A stretch of DNA of 64,000 bases from Hydrogenovibrio sp965140365 (GTDB lineage: Bacteria > Pseudomonadota > Gammaproteobacteria > Thiomicrospirales > Thiomicrospiraceae). The DNA lies in assembly GCA_965140365.1 (NCBI GenBank), contig OZ223196.1; one strand, given 5' to 3'. Within the stretch, counting starts at the first letter, position 1, and every line of letters begins with the position of its first letter. The position numbers and the translations under genes were made by a program. The notes under the pieces are model-generated. The model saw only the letters and a list, made by a program, of their open reading frames with translations. It was not told the origin of the DNA and did not search any database. Positions 35,782-44,631 of the stretch are shown in pieces.

Positions 35782-37059
35782 ATGTTCGAAATTGCAAAGC
35801 AGCGATTAGGGGAAGTTTTCAAGCACATCGAAGTGGATGAAGAGGTCATCAACCGATTATCGGTTCCGAAACGTTCGATTAAAGCCAGTATTCCGGTGCG
35901 GATGGACGACGGGAGTTTACAGATTTTTACCGGCTATCGAGTGCAGTACGACGATACACGCGGTCCAACAAAAGGCGGCATTCGTTACCACCCTCGAGTC
36001 AACTTGGATGAAGTCACCTCCCTGAGCTTCTGGATGACGGTCAAATGTGCCGTGGCCGGATTACCTTTCGGCGGCGCTAAAGGCGGCATAACCGTCAACC
36101 CGAAAGAACTGTCGCAATTGGAAATCGAACGTTTGTCGCGGGGCTACATTCGTGCCTTTGCCGATGTACTGGGAGAAACGCGGGACATCCCCGCACCGGA
36201 CATGTACACCAACGCCACCATCATGGGCTGGATGGCCGACGAATATTCCGTCATCGCCCGCCGTCAGATTCCCGGCATCATCACAGGGAAACCACTGCAT
36301 TTAAATGGTTCGGAAGGCCGCACCCAAGCCACCGGGCAGGGTGCTCTTTTCTGCTTGAACGAATACGCCCGTCGGCAGGGTTGGGACATTCAAAACACCA
36401 CCATTGCCGTGCAAGGCTTCGGCAACGCCGGTTACCATTTCGCCCGCCTGGCACAACAGGCCGGCTATCGTGTGATTGCCGTGTCCGACTCAAAAGGTGC
36501 GGTGTGTACCGCCAGCGGTTTAAATATCGACGACATCAAACAATTCAAGGACGAAACCAGCGAATTGAATTCCGTCTATTGCGACGGTTCGGTTTGCAAT
36601 GTGATTGAGCATGAAACGCTGACCAATGAAGAACTGCTGGAAATGGATGTCGATGTCCTGGTGCTGGCGGCCATGGAAAACCAAATCACTCAAGAAAACG
36701 CCGATAAGATTCGTGCAAAAACCCTCCTGGAAATCGCCAACGGTCCCATTTCCCCTCAAGCGGATGAAATCCTGCAGGCGAAAGGCACCCAGGTCATTCC
36801 CGACGTACTCGCCAACTCCGGCGGGGTAACCGTCAGTTATTTCGAATGGGTTCAGAATCGCTCCGGCTTTTATTGGGATGCGGACGAAGTGGAAAAGCGC
36901 CTTGATAAAATCATGCGACGCGAAGCCAATGTGATCTACGATCTAGCGATTCGCTATCAAACCAGTTTGAGAACCGCAGCCTATATTCACGGCATCGACC
37001 GTCTGGCTGGCGCCATCGGCCAACGCGGCAACCACAAACTCTTCAAAAAACCCATCTGA
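35782..37059 (+). CDS. gdhA: Glutamate dehydrogenase (Glu/Leu/Phe/Val family)
   Basis: 425 residues, the length of the hexameric NAD-linked type. It interconverts glutamate with 2-oxoglutarate and ammonium. The substrate segment PTKGGIRYHP and the catalytic lysine in GLPFGGAKGGI are present; the Rossmann loop is VQGFGNAGYHFA, with an NADH-type pattern; the end has NSGGVTVSYFEWVQN. Single gene between two terminator-like hairpins. With glnK-amtB and the glutamine synthetase cluster it gives the cell two ammonium assimilation routes. It interrupts the usual yggS-proC order. Confidence 0.93.
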   Translation: MFEIAKQRLGEVFKHIEVDEEVINRLSVPKRSIKASIPVRMDDGSLQIFTGYRVQYDDTRGPTKGGIRYHPRVNLDEVTSLSFWMTVKCAVAGLPFGGAKGGITVNPKELSQLEIERLSRGYIRAFADVLGETRDIPAPDMYTNATIMGWMADEYSVIARRQIPGIITGKPLHLNGSEGRTQATGQGALFCLNEYARRQGWDIQNTTIAVQGFGNAGYHFARLAQQAGYRVIAVSDSKGAVCTASGLNIDDIKQFKDETSELNSVYCDGSVCNVIEHETLTNEELLEMDVDVLVLAAMENQITQENADKIRAKTLLEIANGPISPQADEILQAKGTQVIPDVLANSGGVTVSYFEWVQNRSGFYWDADEVEKRLDKIMRREANVIYDLAIRYQTSLRTAAYIHGIDRLAGAIGQRGNHKLFKKPI

Positions 37060-37071
37060 TTCTCCCATCCG

Positions 37072-37105
37072 ACGGACTGTTTTTTCAGTCCGTTGCCGCT
37101 ATAAT
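37072..37105 (+). promoter_or_regulatory. Hairpin after gdhA and possible proC -10 box
   Basis: ACGGACTG (37072-37079) pairs with CAGTCCGT (37086-37093) over a T6 loop; no T run follows, so termination is doubtful. A perfect TATAAT (37100-37105) comes seven bases later and could serve proC; no good -35 box is seen 16-18 bp upstream. Confidence 0.4.
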
Positions 37106-37192
37106 AGACACCCATTTCCATTTGGCATGGCTCGGCAAACAAAACAGACATCAAATGCCCAACCAACCAATGACAGACACGAGGTGATTTCT

Positions 37193-38029
37193 ATGGATTC
37201 GACAATCTGCTTTATCGGCGCAGGCAACATGTCTCTCAGCCTTATGGGCGGCTTGCTGGCCAGCGGCTACCCGAAAGATAAAATATTGGCGACCGACCCC
37301 AGCGCCGATCGACGCCAGGAAGTCACCCAATCACTCGGTATCCAATGCCTGGAAAACAATACCGACGCAGCGGCTCGGGCCAGTATCATCTTGCTGGCGG
37401 TCAAACCGCAACAATTGGAACCGGTCTGCAAAGAACTGGCCGACACGGTAAAAGCAAATGGGACGCTGATCATATCCATTGCAGCAGGCGTTCGAACCGA
37501 TGACATTGCTTTCTGGCTAGGCGGTGAAGCGGCCATTGTCCGCACCATGCCCAACACTCCGGCACTGATTCGCAGCGGTGCAACCGGCCTGTTCGCGACA
37601 ACGACGGTTTCCGACGACCAGAAAGACCAGGCCGAAAACATTCTGCGCGCGGCGGGCCTGACGGTTTGGGTGCAACAGGAAAGCGACCTGGATATTGTCA
37701 CCGCGATTTCCGGCAGTGGACCGGCTTACTATTTTCTGTTTATGGAAGCCATGCAAGCGACCGGTCAAAAACTCGGACTGGACGAATCCACGGCCCGCCT
37801 GTTGACCATTCAAACCGCTTTCGGTGCTGCAAAAATGGCATTGGAGAGCCCTGACAATTGCGCGACCTTACGTCAGAAAGTCACCTCACCGAACGGCACC
37901 ACGGAAAAGGCCATTCAGACATTCGAACAGCATCATTTACGTGATATCATTGACGAAGCCATGACCGCCGCGAAAAATCGCGCCATCAGTCTGGCGGATG
38001 AATTGGGCGCGACCCATAACAATTCCTAA
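37193..38029 (+). CDS. proC: Pyrroline-5-carboxylate reductase ProC
   Basis: 278-residue enzyme for the last step of proline synthesis. Rossmann motif CFIGAGNMSLSLMGGLLASG at the start; ISGSGPAYYFLFMEAM and the C-terminal RQKVTSPNGTTEKAI are signatures. The ATG at 37193 has GAGGT seven to eight bases upstream and matches the family start; 22 additional in-frame codons upstream are not protein-like. First of proC-yggT-metX-metW. Confidence 0.96.
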   Translation: MDSTICFIGAGNMSLSLMGGLLASGYPKDKILATDPSADRRQEVTQSLGIQCLENNTDAAARASIILLAVKPQQLEPVCKELADTVKANGTLIISIAAGVRTDDIAFWLGGEAAIVRTMPNTPALIRSGATGLFATTTVSDDQKDQAENILRAAGLTVWVQQESDLDIVTAISGSGPAYYFLFMEAMQATGQKLGLDESTARLLTIQTAFGAAKMALESPDNCATLRQKVTSPNGTTEKAIQTFEQHHLRDIIDEAMTAAKNRAISLADELGATHNNS

Positions 38030-38050
38030 TTAATTACACAGGAGCAAAGC

Positions 38051-38617
38051 ATGTCCCCAGTTGGAGAAGGCGGTTTATTTCTGATTCAATTCCTAGCAGG
38101 CCTGGTGATTTTCGTCCTGATTCTGCGTTTTTTCATGCGTGCCACACACGTCGACTGGCGCCACCCAATCGTAAACTTTATTGCCAAAGTCACCAACCCC
38201 TTATGCGCGCCCTTAAACATGGTCTTACCCAAACCGGGGCGTTGGGATTGGAGCGCACTGTTGACCGCCATGATTGTTCAAGCCTTGTTCGTCGTGCTGC
38301 TGGGCTTCTTAACCGACCGCAGCTTCTCAATCAGTCTCATCGCTATTTCTTCGGTGACAGAAATTCTTAACCAAATGCTCGACATGATGTTCTGGTTAAT
38401 CATCATTCAAGTAGTGTTAAGCTGGGTGTCACCAGGTTACAACCCAAATACGGCGATTTTCTATCAGTTGGCCGAGCCGATTCTGCGCCCTTTCCAGAAA
38501 GTGATTCCTCCGGTCGGCGGATTGGACTTGTCACCGATTGTGGCCATCATCGCCATTAAGCTGACTCAAATTATTGTGGTGGGGTCCATTGCCCAATTGG
38601 GGCAAAGCTTACTATAA
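38051..38617 (+). CDS. yggT: YggT family membrane protein
   Basis: 188 residues made of two YGGT repeats, each a pair of membrane helices with an amphipathic hairpin (WRHPIVNFIAKVTNPLCAPL and the second copy FYQLAEPILRPFQKVIPP). The exact function is unclear; a role in osmotic or division-related membrane organisation has been proposed. GGAG precedes the ATG. Its place behind proC is conserved in gammaproteobacteria. Confidence 0.94.
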   Translation: MSPVGEGGLFLIQFLAGLVIFVLILRFFMRATHVDWRHPIVNFIAKVTNPLCAPLNMVLPKPGRWDWSALLTAMIVQALFVVLLGFLTDRSFSISLIAISSVTEILNQMLDMMFWLIIIQVVLSWVSPGYNPNTAIFYQLAEPILRPFQKVIPPVGGLDLSPIVAIIAIKLTQIIVVGSIAQLGQSLL

Positions 38618-38710
38618 TAGCGCTTCGGTGGATTCACTCGACCGACTCGCCTTGTTTCATGGACAACACCATGAATGAAACCTAACTCAACGAAGAATGT
38701 AACGCTCCAA

Positions 38711-39865
38711 ATGACAGATTCGATTGGCCTCGTCGCGCCTCAGACAATGCATGTTTCGACCCCTCTGGAAATGGTCAGTGGTTCCGTTTTGCCGGAATAC
38801 GACCTGGTGTACGAAACCTATGGCACCTTGAACGAGGACGCGTCCAATGCGGTGTTGATCTGTCACGCTCTCAGCGGCAACCACCATGTCGCCGGTCAAT
38901 ACGAAGGCGAAAAAGCCCGAGGCTGGTGGGATGGGTATATCGGCCCCGGCAAGCCAATCGATACCAATCAATTTTTCGTGGTGTGTTCCAACAACCTGGG
39001 CGGCTGCCACGGTTCCACCGGCCCGGCCAGCATTAACCCGGAAACCGGCAAAGTGTATGGCCCGGACTTTCCGATTGTGACCTGCAAGGATTGGGTACAC
39101 AGCCAAAACACCTTACGCAAACATTTGAAAATCGACCGTTGGGCGGCGGTGATCGGCGGATCAATGGGCGGCATGCAGGTCATGCAATGGGCCATGGATT
39201 ACCCGGATAACATCCGTCATGCCATCGTCATTGCTTCGGCACCGAAATTGTCGGCACAAAACATCGCGTTTAACGAAGTGGCACGCCGCGCTATCATGAC
39301 CGACCCGGATTTCCACAATGGTCGTTTCATTGAAATGAACACCACGCCAAAACGAGGCCTGGCGTTAGCCCGTATGCTCGGGCACCTCACTTATTTATCG
39401 GATGACATGATGGGGACCAAGTTTGGGCGCGAATTACGAGAAGGCAAACTCAAATACAATTTCGACGTCGAATTCCAGGTAGAAAGCTACTTACGCTATC
39501 AAGGCGAAAAGTTTGCCACCAAACAAAACTTCGACGCCAACACCTATCTGCTGATGACCAAAGCCTTGGATTATTTTGATCCGGCTTCGGAGTACAACGA
39601 CAATCTCACCCAGGCGCTGGCTGGCACCACGGCAAAATTCCTAGTCGTGGCGTTCACCACCGACTGGCGTTTTTCACCGGAACGCTCGCACGAAATCGTC
39701 AAGGCGCTACTCGATAACGACGCCGATGTCTGTTACGCCGAAGTGGACTCCCAACACGGCCATGATGCCTTCCTTCTGCCGAATGCGCATTACGAAGGGG
39801 TTTTCCGAAGCTATATGAAACGAATACTGACCGACATTCAGCCAACTCAGGAGGAGAGCGCATGA
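38711..39865 (+). CDS. metX: Homoserine O-acyltransferase MetX
   Basis: 384-residue alpha/beta hydrolase-fold enzyme activating homoserine for methionine synthesis. Catalytic nucleophile in GGSMGGMQVMQW, Asp in TTDWRFSPE, His in DSQHGHDAFL; LICHALSGNHH is also standard. Proteobacterial MetX paired with MetW usually uses succinyl-CoA, so the acyl donor should be checked. The start is uncertain: an ATG at 38675 gives 12 more residues and sits in a small hairpin (TTCATGG/CCATGAA); 38711 matches family alignments better. Overlaps metW by four bases. Confidence 0.94.
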   Translation: MTDSIGLVAPQTMHVSTPLEMVSGSVLPEYDLVYETYGTLNEDASNAVLICHALSGNHHVAGQYEGEKARGWWDGYIGPGKPIDTNQFFVVCSNNLGGCHGSTGPASINPETGKVYGPDFPIVTCKDWVHSQNTLRKHLKIDRWAAVIGGSMGGMQVMQWAMDYPDNIRHAIVIASAPKLSAQNIAFNEVARRAIMTDPDFHNGRFIEMNTTPKRGLALARMLGHLTYLSDDMMGTKFGRELREGKLKYNFDVEFQVESYLRYQGEKFATKQNFDANTYLLMTKALDYFDPASEYNDNLTQALAGTTAKFLVVAFTTDWRFSPERSHEIVKALLDNDADVCYAEVDSQHGHDAFLLPNAHYEGVFRSYMKRILTDIQPTQEESA

Positions 39866-40476
39866 CTTTCAACCAAATCTCTCCCGAGTTCAAGCTGATT
39901 GCCGACTGGATTGAACCCAACAGCCGAGTGTTGGATTTGGGTTGTGGTGAAGGCCAACTTTTGGCCTATCTGAAGCAAACCCATAACATTACCGGCTACG
40001 GCATGGAAATCGACCCGCAAAATAACATCAAGGCGATTGAAAACGGCATCAATGTCATTCAAAGCAACTTGAACAGCCATGATATTTGCGATTATTTTGA
40101 CGAAGACTCGTTCGATTTCGTCATTATGACGCAGGCACTGCAAGTCGTCAGCCGCCCCGACCTACTGCTGGATGAAATGTTGACCGTCGGCAAACAAAGT
40201 ATCATCACCTTTCCGAACTTTGCGCACTGGCGAAACCGCGCACAATTGTTCTTCGGCGGGCGTATGCCACAAAATGCCAGCCTGCCCAATCCCTGGTACA
40301 ACACCCCTAACATCCACCTCTGCACCTTCAACGATTTCGAAGACCTGTGCGAAGAAAAGGACATTGAAGTGGTGGCCCGAACGGTGGTCAACAGCAAACA
40401 CCAACCATCACTGGCCATGAAGTTCGCGCCGAACTGGCTGGGAGAAATTGCTCTGTATCAAATCCAGCGTAAATAA
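39862..40476 (+). CDS. metW: Methionine biosynthesis protein MetW
   Basis: 204-residue SAM-dependent-methyltransferase-like protein. The motif VLDLGCGEGQLLAYL opens the fold, followed by GYGMEID and VIMTQALQVVSRPDLLLDEML, then TFPNFAHWRNRAQLFFGGRMP, which is diagnostic. MetW supports MetX activity in proteobacteria; its own methyl acceptor is not known. Translationally coupled to metX. Confidence 0.95.
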   Translation: MTFNQISPEFKLIADWIEPNSRVLDLGCGEGQLLAYLKQTHNITGYGMEIDPQNNIKAIENGINVIQSNLNSHDICDYFDEDSFDFVIMTQALQVVSRPDLLLDEMLTVGKQSIITFPNFAHWRNRAQLFFGGRMPQNASLPNPWYNTPNIHLCTFNDFEDLCEEKDIEVVARTVVNSKHQPSLAMKFAPNWLGEIALYQIQRK

Positions 40477-40487
40477 ACTTTTGTCAT

Positions 40488-40515
40488 TTGACAAACATGA
40501 AATTTTTGTTAAGAT
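40488..40515 (+). promoter_or_regulatory. Sigma-70 promoter of feoABC
   Basis: Perfect -35 TTGACA (40488-40493), 16-bp spacer, -10 TAAGAT (40510-40515), aimed at feoA and just downstream of the metW stop. The predicted start near 40522 lies immediately before a Fur-like operator. Confidence 0.7.
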
Positions 40516-40530
40516 TTCACATTCCAAATC

Positions 40531-40549
40531 AATAATAATTATCATTTAT
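40531..40549 (+). promoter_or_regulatory. Fur box upstream of feoA
   Basis: AATAATAATTATCATTTAT agrees with the 19-bp Fur consensus at 13 positions and consists of the usual ATAAT/AT-rich hexamer repeats. It lies just after the predicted transcription start of feoA, where iron-loaded Fur would block transcription. Confidence 0.65.
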
Positions 40550-40552
40550 TTT

Positions 40553-40807
40553 ATGAATCCAATTACAAAGCCCAACCAAGACACCGTCAGCCTGGCGGAT
40601 TGCCACCAGGATCAAACCTGCCGCATCCTTGCGTTGACAGGGGATTTGGCGTGCAAACTCCATCTCGTCAACTTGGGCTTTCATACCGACAGCCACCTGA
40701 AACTGAGCATGATTCGTAATCAATGCTACATTGTTTCCGTGGACGGCAGTCGCTTTGCATTGGACGCTAGCCTCGCCAAGAACATCCAGGTTCAACTGCT
40801 TTCATGA
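40553..40807 (+). CDS. feoA: Ferrous iron transport protein FeoA
   Basis: 84-residue SH3-like cytoplasmic partner of FeoB. Seen: ILALTGDLACKLHLVNLGFHTDS, the G-F turn typical of FeoA, and the C-terminal DGSRFALDASLAKNIQV. The ATG at 40553 follows the promoter and Fur box; the frame is open further upstream inside metW but that is not credible. Stop overlaps the feoB start by four bases. Confidence 0.92.
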   Translation: MNPITKPNQDTVSLADCHQDQTCRILALTGDLACKLHLVNLGFHTDSHLKLSMIRNQCYIVSVDGSRFALDASLAKNIQVQLLS

Positions 40808-43116
40808 AACGGCCGCTTCCGAATGCAACGCCGCATCATATCGCGTTGATCGGCAGCCCGAATTCCGGGAAAACCACCCTTTTCAACCGCCTGACCGGGG
40901 CCAACCAAACCACCGGCAACTGGCCGGGCGTCACCGTCGAGAAAAAAGTCGGTCATTTCCAGGTTGGCCGTGAGGCTTATCAATTGACCGACCTACCGGG
41001 GATTTACAGCCTGGAAAACTCCTCCCACTCCGGTTTGGACGAACAGGTCGCCCGTGATTTCCTGCAAAACGAACACCTGGATTTACTCATCAATGTCGTC
41101 GATGCCACTTGTCTGGAACGTCAACTCTTCCTGACCGCACAATTGCTGCACATGGGGCTGCCGGTCGTGGTCGCACTCAACCGTATGGACCGTTTGGAAA
41201 AAGCCCATCTCGAAATTGACATCGACACCTTGTCCGAAAAACTGGGCTGTCCGGTTTTGCCGATTTCCGCCTATTACAATCAGGGCATTGATGAATTAAA
41301 AGAAAATCTACCAGGCCTGGCGGAAAAGCATACGCCACTGCATTTCGACCTGCCGGATGCGCTGCATCACTCGGTTCACGGCATCCGAGACCGGTTGTAT
41401 AACGAACCCAGTGCCGAATCCTGCTGGCTGGCGCTGCAATATCTGATCGACCCGAACAAAGCCCCCTTTTCGTTACGGACCTTCGCGGCAGAAGAAAAGC
41501 AGCGTCTGGAAACGCATTACGATGAAGAACTGGCCCTGATTGCGGCCGACCTATACTTCCAATTCGCCCATGAGGCGGCGCACACCACCCAAACCCATAC
41601 GGACAAATTCACTCGCGACACCACCTCGATTATCGATCACTGGGCGCTTCACCCCTGGTTAGGCATGCCGATTTTCCTTGGTATCATGTATTTGATTTTC
41701 GCTTTGTCGATTACCATCGGCAACGTCTTCATCGACTTTTTCGACATCGGTGCCCAAGCCTTATTCGTGGACGGTCCAGCTCAACTGATGAATGCCTTAC
41801 ACAGCCCTGAGTGGCTGACGGTGTTACTGACACAAGGCGTCGGCGGCGGTCTGCAAGTGGTGGCGACGTTCATTCCCGTCATCGGCGGCCTGTTCCTGCT
41901 CTTATCGATATTGGAAGAAACCGGTTACATGCAGCGCGCCGCCTTTATCATGGACCGCTTCATGCGCCGTCTCGGCTTGTCTGGCCAAGCGTTCATTCCG
42001 CTGGTAGTGGGGTTCGGTTGTAACATTCCGGCCGTACTCGCCACTCGCACCCTGCCGGATGAACGGGTTCGTATCATGACCGTGATGATGACGCCATTCA
42101 TGTCTTGCAGCGCGCGTTTGACAGTCTATGTGCTGTTTGCCACCGCCTTCTTTGCCGATAACGCCACTCTGTTGGTGTTCTCCCTGTATCTCATCGGAAT
42201 TTTAGCGGCAGTGGTCACGGCACTGTTACTGAAACATACCCTACTACAAGGCGAGGCGGCTCCGCTGCTGATGGAACTGCCGACTTACCAACGCCCGTCA
42301 TTGATGAACATTGGGCTGAACACCTATAACAAAATGAAAGGGTTCATTTTCGGGGCCGGAAAAATCATCGTCATCATCGTTTTGTTGATCAATGTCTTCA
42401 ACAGTCTGGGGACGGACGGCTCGTTCGGCCATGAAAACCAATCGGATTCCGTGTTGAGTAACATTGCCAAAACCGCCTCCCCAATCGTTGAACCCCTTGG
42501 CGTCTCAGAAGACAATTGGCCGGCAACGGTTGGCTTGCTGACAGGCATTCTGGCCAAAGAAGTTGTGGTCGGCGCGCTGGATGCCTTGTATCAATCCATG
42601 GATGAGGTTCCTCAAGCCGAGACCACCGACGAATACCATTTCTGGGCTGAAATCGCCTCTGCTTTCCGGACGATTCCGGAAAACCTACAAAAATTCATTA
42701 CCGACCTGACCGACCCACTCGGCTTGGAAGCCCTAACCAGCACTTCAGATTCGGAAAAAGCCGCCGAAAAGCTGGACATTGCCGCCACGACACTCGACAA
42801 AATGGTCAAGCATTTCAACGGTGAAGTCGCCGCCTATGCGTATTTGCTGTTGGTCTTGTTGTACTTCCCATGCGTAGCCACTTTTGCTGCCATCAAAAAA
42901 GAACTGGGCTGGCGCTGGGCCAGTTACAGCGGCGTTTGGAGTTTGTTCCTCGGCTACAGTGTGGCCGTGAGCTTCTATCAAATCATGACATTCAATGCCC
43001 ATCCAGTGACCAGCAGCGTTTGGTTGGGAATTTTCGCCGCAGGTTATCTATTGTTGTACGCCCTCTTGAAACGCATCGGCCAAAAGTCGTATCATTCGAT
43101 TAACACCCAATTTTAG
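40804..43116 (+). CDS. feoB: Ferrous iron transporter FeoB
   Basis: 770-residue inner-membrane Fe(II) transporter with an N-terminal G domain: G1 GSPNSGKTTLFNRLTG, G3 DLPGIYSL, G4 ALNRMD. The membrane part has the two Gate motifs (GVGGGLQVVATFIPVIGGLF and the later ILAKEVVVGALDAL), VVGFGCNIPAVLATRTL and FMSCSARLTVYVLFA. Coupled to feoA and followed by a FeoC-like gene. A CCAGGCCTGG copy at 41311-41320 is inside. Confidence 0.97.
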   Translation: MKRPLPNATPHHIALIGSPNSGKTTLFNRLTGANQTTGNWPGVTVEKKVGHFQVGREAYQLTDLPGIYSLENSSHSGLDEQVARDFLQNEHLDLLINVVDATCLERQLFLTAQLLHMGLPVVVALNRMDRLEKAHLEIDIDTLSEKLGCPVLPISAYYNQGIDELKENLPGLAEKHTPLHFDLPDALHHSVHGIRDRLYNEPSAESCWLALQYLIDPNKAPFSLRTFAAEEKQRLETHYDEELALIAADLYFQFAHEAAHTTQTHTDKFTRDTTSIIDHWALHPWLGMPIFLGIMYLIFALSITIGNVFIDFFDIGAQALFVDGPAQLMNALHSPEWLTVLLTQGVGGGLQVVATFIPVIGGLFLLLSILEETGYMQRAAFIMDRFMRRLGLSGQAFIPLVVGFGCNIPAVLATRTLPDERVRIMTVMMTPFMSCSARLTVYVLFATAFFADNATLLVFSLYLIGILAAVVTALLLKHTLLQGEAAPLLMELPTYQRPSLMNIGLNTYNKMKGFIFGAGKIIVIIVLLINVFNSLGTDGSFGHENQSDSVLSNIAKTASPIVEPLGVSEDNWPATVGLLTGILAKEVVVGALDALYQSMDEVPQAETTDEYHFWAEIASAFRTIPENLQKFITDLTDPLGLEALTSTSDSEKAAEKLDIAATTLDKMVKHFNGEVAAYAYLLLVLLYFPCVATFAAIKKELGWRWASYSGVWSLFLGYSVAVSFYQIMTFNAHPVTSSVWLGIFAAGYLLLYALLKRIGQKSYHSINTQF
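41311..41320. repeat. CCAGGCCTGG site in feoB
   Basis: Exact decamer, read as Pro-Gly-Leu in LPGLAE; flanked by AAAAT-CTA and CGG-AAAAG. Confidence 0.9.
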
Positions 43117-43131
43117 TCGAGGCGAGATCCA

Positions 43132-43413
43132 ATGATCCTATTGGAGCTGAAACGTTACATCCGCACCCATCAAAATGTCACAGAAGAAAACATTCTGAAC
43201 CATTTTGACATCTCTCCGGATACCCTGGAAGGGTTGATTCGCCCCCTCATCGACCAAGGACACATCAAAGAATCTTTCGCCCAGGCCAGCTGTGCCAGTG
43301 GGCAATGCCAATCCGGCTGCGGCCACAACGACGCCGATAAACACTACTTCTGGACCGACAAACGCCACAAATCCCTGACGATCCCATTAGAAATCCAGCC
43401 CGCCGCCCATTAA
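43132..43413 (+). CDS. feoC: FeoC-like transcriptional/assembly protein
   Basis: 93 residues, 15 bp after feoB. An N-terminal winged-helix (LLELKRYIRTHQNVTEENIL; EGLIRPLIDQGHIKES) is followed by a cysteine cluster C-x4-C-x3-C-x3-C (CASGQCQSGC), the probable iron-sulfur or iron-binding loop of FeoC. It would stabilise FeoB or regulate it under low oxygen. Recognised by fold pattern and position. Confidence 0.85.
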   Translation: MILLELKRYIRTHQNVTEENILNHFDISPDTLEGLIRPLIDQGHIKESFAQASCASGQCQSGCGHNDADKHYFWTDKRHKSLTIPLEIQPAAH

Positions 43414-43474
43414 ATTTTTTTACCCCTTTCCGGCAATTGGCATTGACTTTGCATGTAGGTTGGACAACTATAAT

Positions 43475-43635
43475 GGGCACCTCGATTAACCCCGAATAAA
43501 ATTCTGCGGGGCTTAGCCAAGTTCGCCAGTTCTGCGTTGTCAACGTTTGCAAGGTCTGGACATTCCTTCACGTTCACGCCTTGATCTGACAAACTTGGCG
43601 TTGCCAGAATTCATTGGGGGTTAATCGAGATGCCC
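43475..43635. repeat. Palindromic MITE-like repeat, family B (copy B1)
   Basis: 161 bp. The left arm GGGCACCTCGATTAACCCC is answered at the right end by GGGGGTTAATCGAGATGCCC; inside, GAATAAAATTCT answers AGAATTCATT and GCCAAGTT answers AACTTGGC, then GTTTGCAAGG answers CCTTG...CAAAC. The whole piece thus folds into one long hairpin. TAAT occurs immediately outside both ends, a possible target duplication. TATAAT (43469-43474) abuts the left end. No coding capacity. It ends 34 bp before the split-PilZ gene. Confidence 0.78.
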
Positions 43636-43669
43636 TAATCCTACAACGAAACGAAGTAGCACCGCACCC

Positions 43670-44614
43670 ATGAACAGATGGTTTCAAAAAGGCAACTCCA
43701 GACGATTTTTCCGAATCGACATGCCGGTTCGGCTTTTCATCACCCCGTCGTCTCCCATTAAGGACCGGGAAATTTATGCCACCGGCGTCGATTATTTTCC
43801 GCCGATTGTCCAAAAGCTGATTGCCGAACAAAAAAGTGACACGCTTTATTGGTTAAACCGTATCCAAGACCAAAAAACATTGGTGACCGAATTATTCAAC
43901 GAAGTCATCGACTTCATCGAATTTTTTGGCGAATGCGCCAAATCCCTTTCACAAGGGATCAACCCTCGACTGGAGCCGCAATTTTGGATTCAAATCAATC
44001 AAAAAAAACAAGGGTTTCAAAAAGTGGAAGCGCTTCGCGAGTCGTCCCCGAAAACCTATCGCTACTTCAAGCTGATTGAAGAAAAATATATGACATTCTT
44101 GGAGTCGATGATCCACAGCATCACCCATTCGACGGCCAGTCAGTTTGAAGCCAATATTCAACTCCCCTACGCATTTAAAATCGACGAAACGATTGAACTG
44201 TTCAAAAGCGACAAATTTGCCAAAATCCCCTTAGTGCAGTCGATTTATGCTCTTTGCTCCATGATGGATACCTATCTGGAAGCATACCGACAAATCAACG
44301 ATGACAATGTGATGCGACAACACCCCGAAGAATGGCGACAGCAACAAGCCAATGTCAGCGCATCAGGCCTGGCGGTTTTGCTGAATAAACGTTTTCAGCC
44401 ATTTGAAAAAGTGGATGTCTTCTTCTACTTTCCATCTCATAACAAAACGCTGCAGTTCAGCGGCAACATCGTCGATATCCGTACCATTGACGATGCTTAT
44501 AAAGAACGTGTCGCAATCAACTTTGAATTTCCGGACGGCAAGAGCCAGGATTTTTTGCAAAATGAAATTCAACGTTTTGAAATCGAAGAATGCATGCACT
44601 TTAATTTCGCTTAG
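43670..44614 (+). CDS. PilZ-like protein with split motif, copy 1
   Basis: 314 residues. The two PilZ c-di-GMP-binding motifs are present but far apart: RxxxR as RRFFR at 11-15 and NxSxxG as NVSASG at 228-233, where a normal PilZ domain has them 20-35 residues apart. Between them lies a mostly helical block of about 200 residues. The C-terminal strands (VDVFFYF, LQFSGNIVDI, RVAINFEF) finish a PilZ-like barrel. Paralogue of the convergent gene at 45065-45997. Probably a c-di-GMP receptor; ligand binding unproved. Confidence 0.82.
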   Translation: MNRWFQKGNSRRFFRIDMPVRLFITPSSPIKDREIYATGVDYFPPIVQKLIAEQKSDTLYWLNRIQDQKTLVTELFNEVIDFIEFFGECAKSLSQGINPRLEPQFWIQINQKKQGFQKVEALRESSPKTYRYFKLIEEKYMTFLESMIHSITHSTASQFEANIQLPYAFKIDETIELFKSDKFAKIPLVQSIYALCSMMDTYLEAYRQINDDNVMRQHPEEWRQQQANVSASGLAVLLNKRFQPFEKVDVFFYFPSHNKTLQFSGNIVDIRTIDDAYKERVAINFEFPDGKSQDFLQNEIQRFEIEECMHFNFA

Positions 44615-44631
44615 AGGAATTTGATTACACT

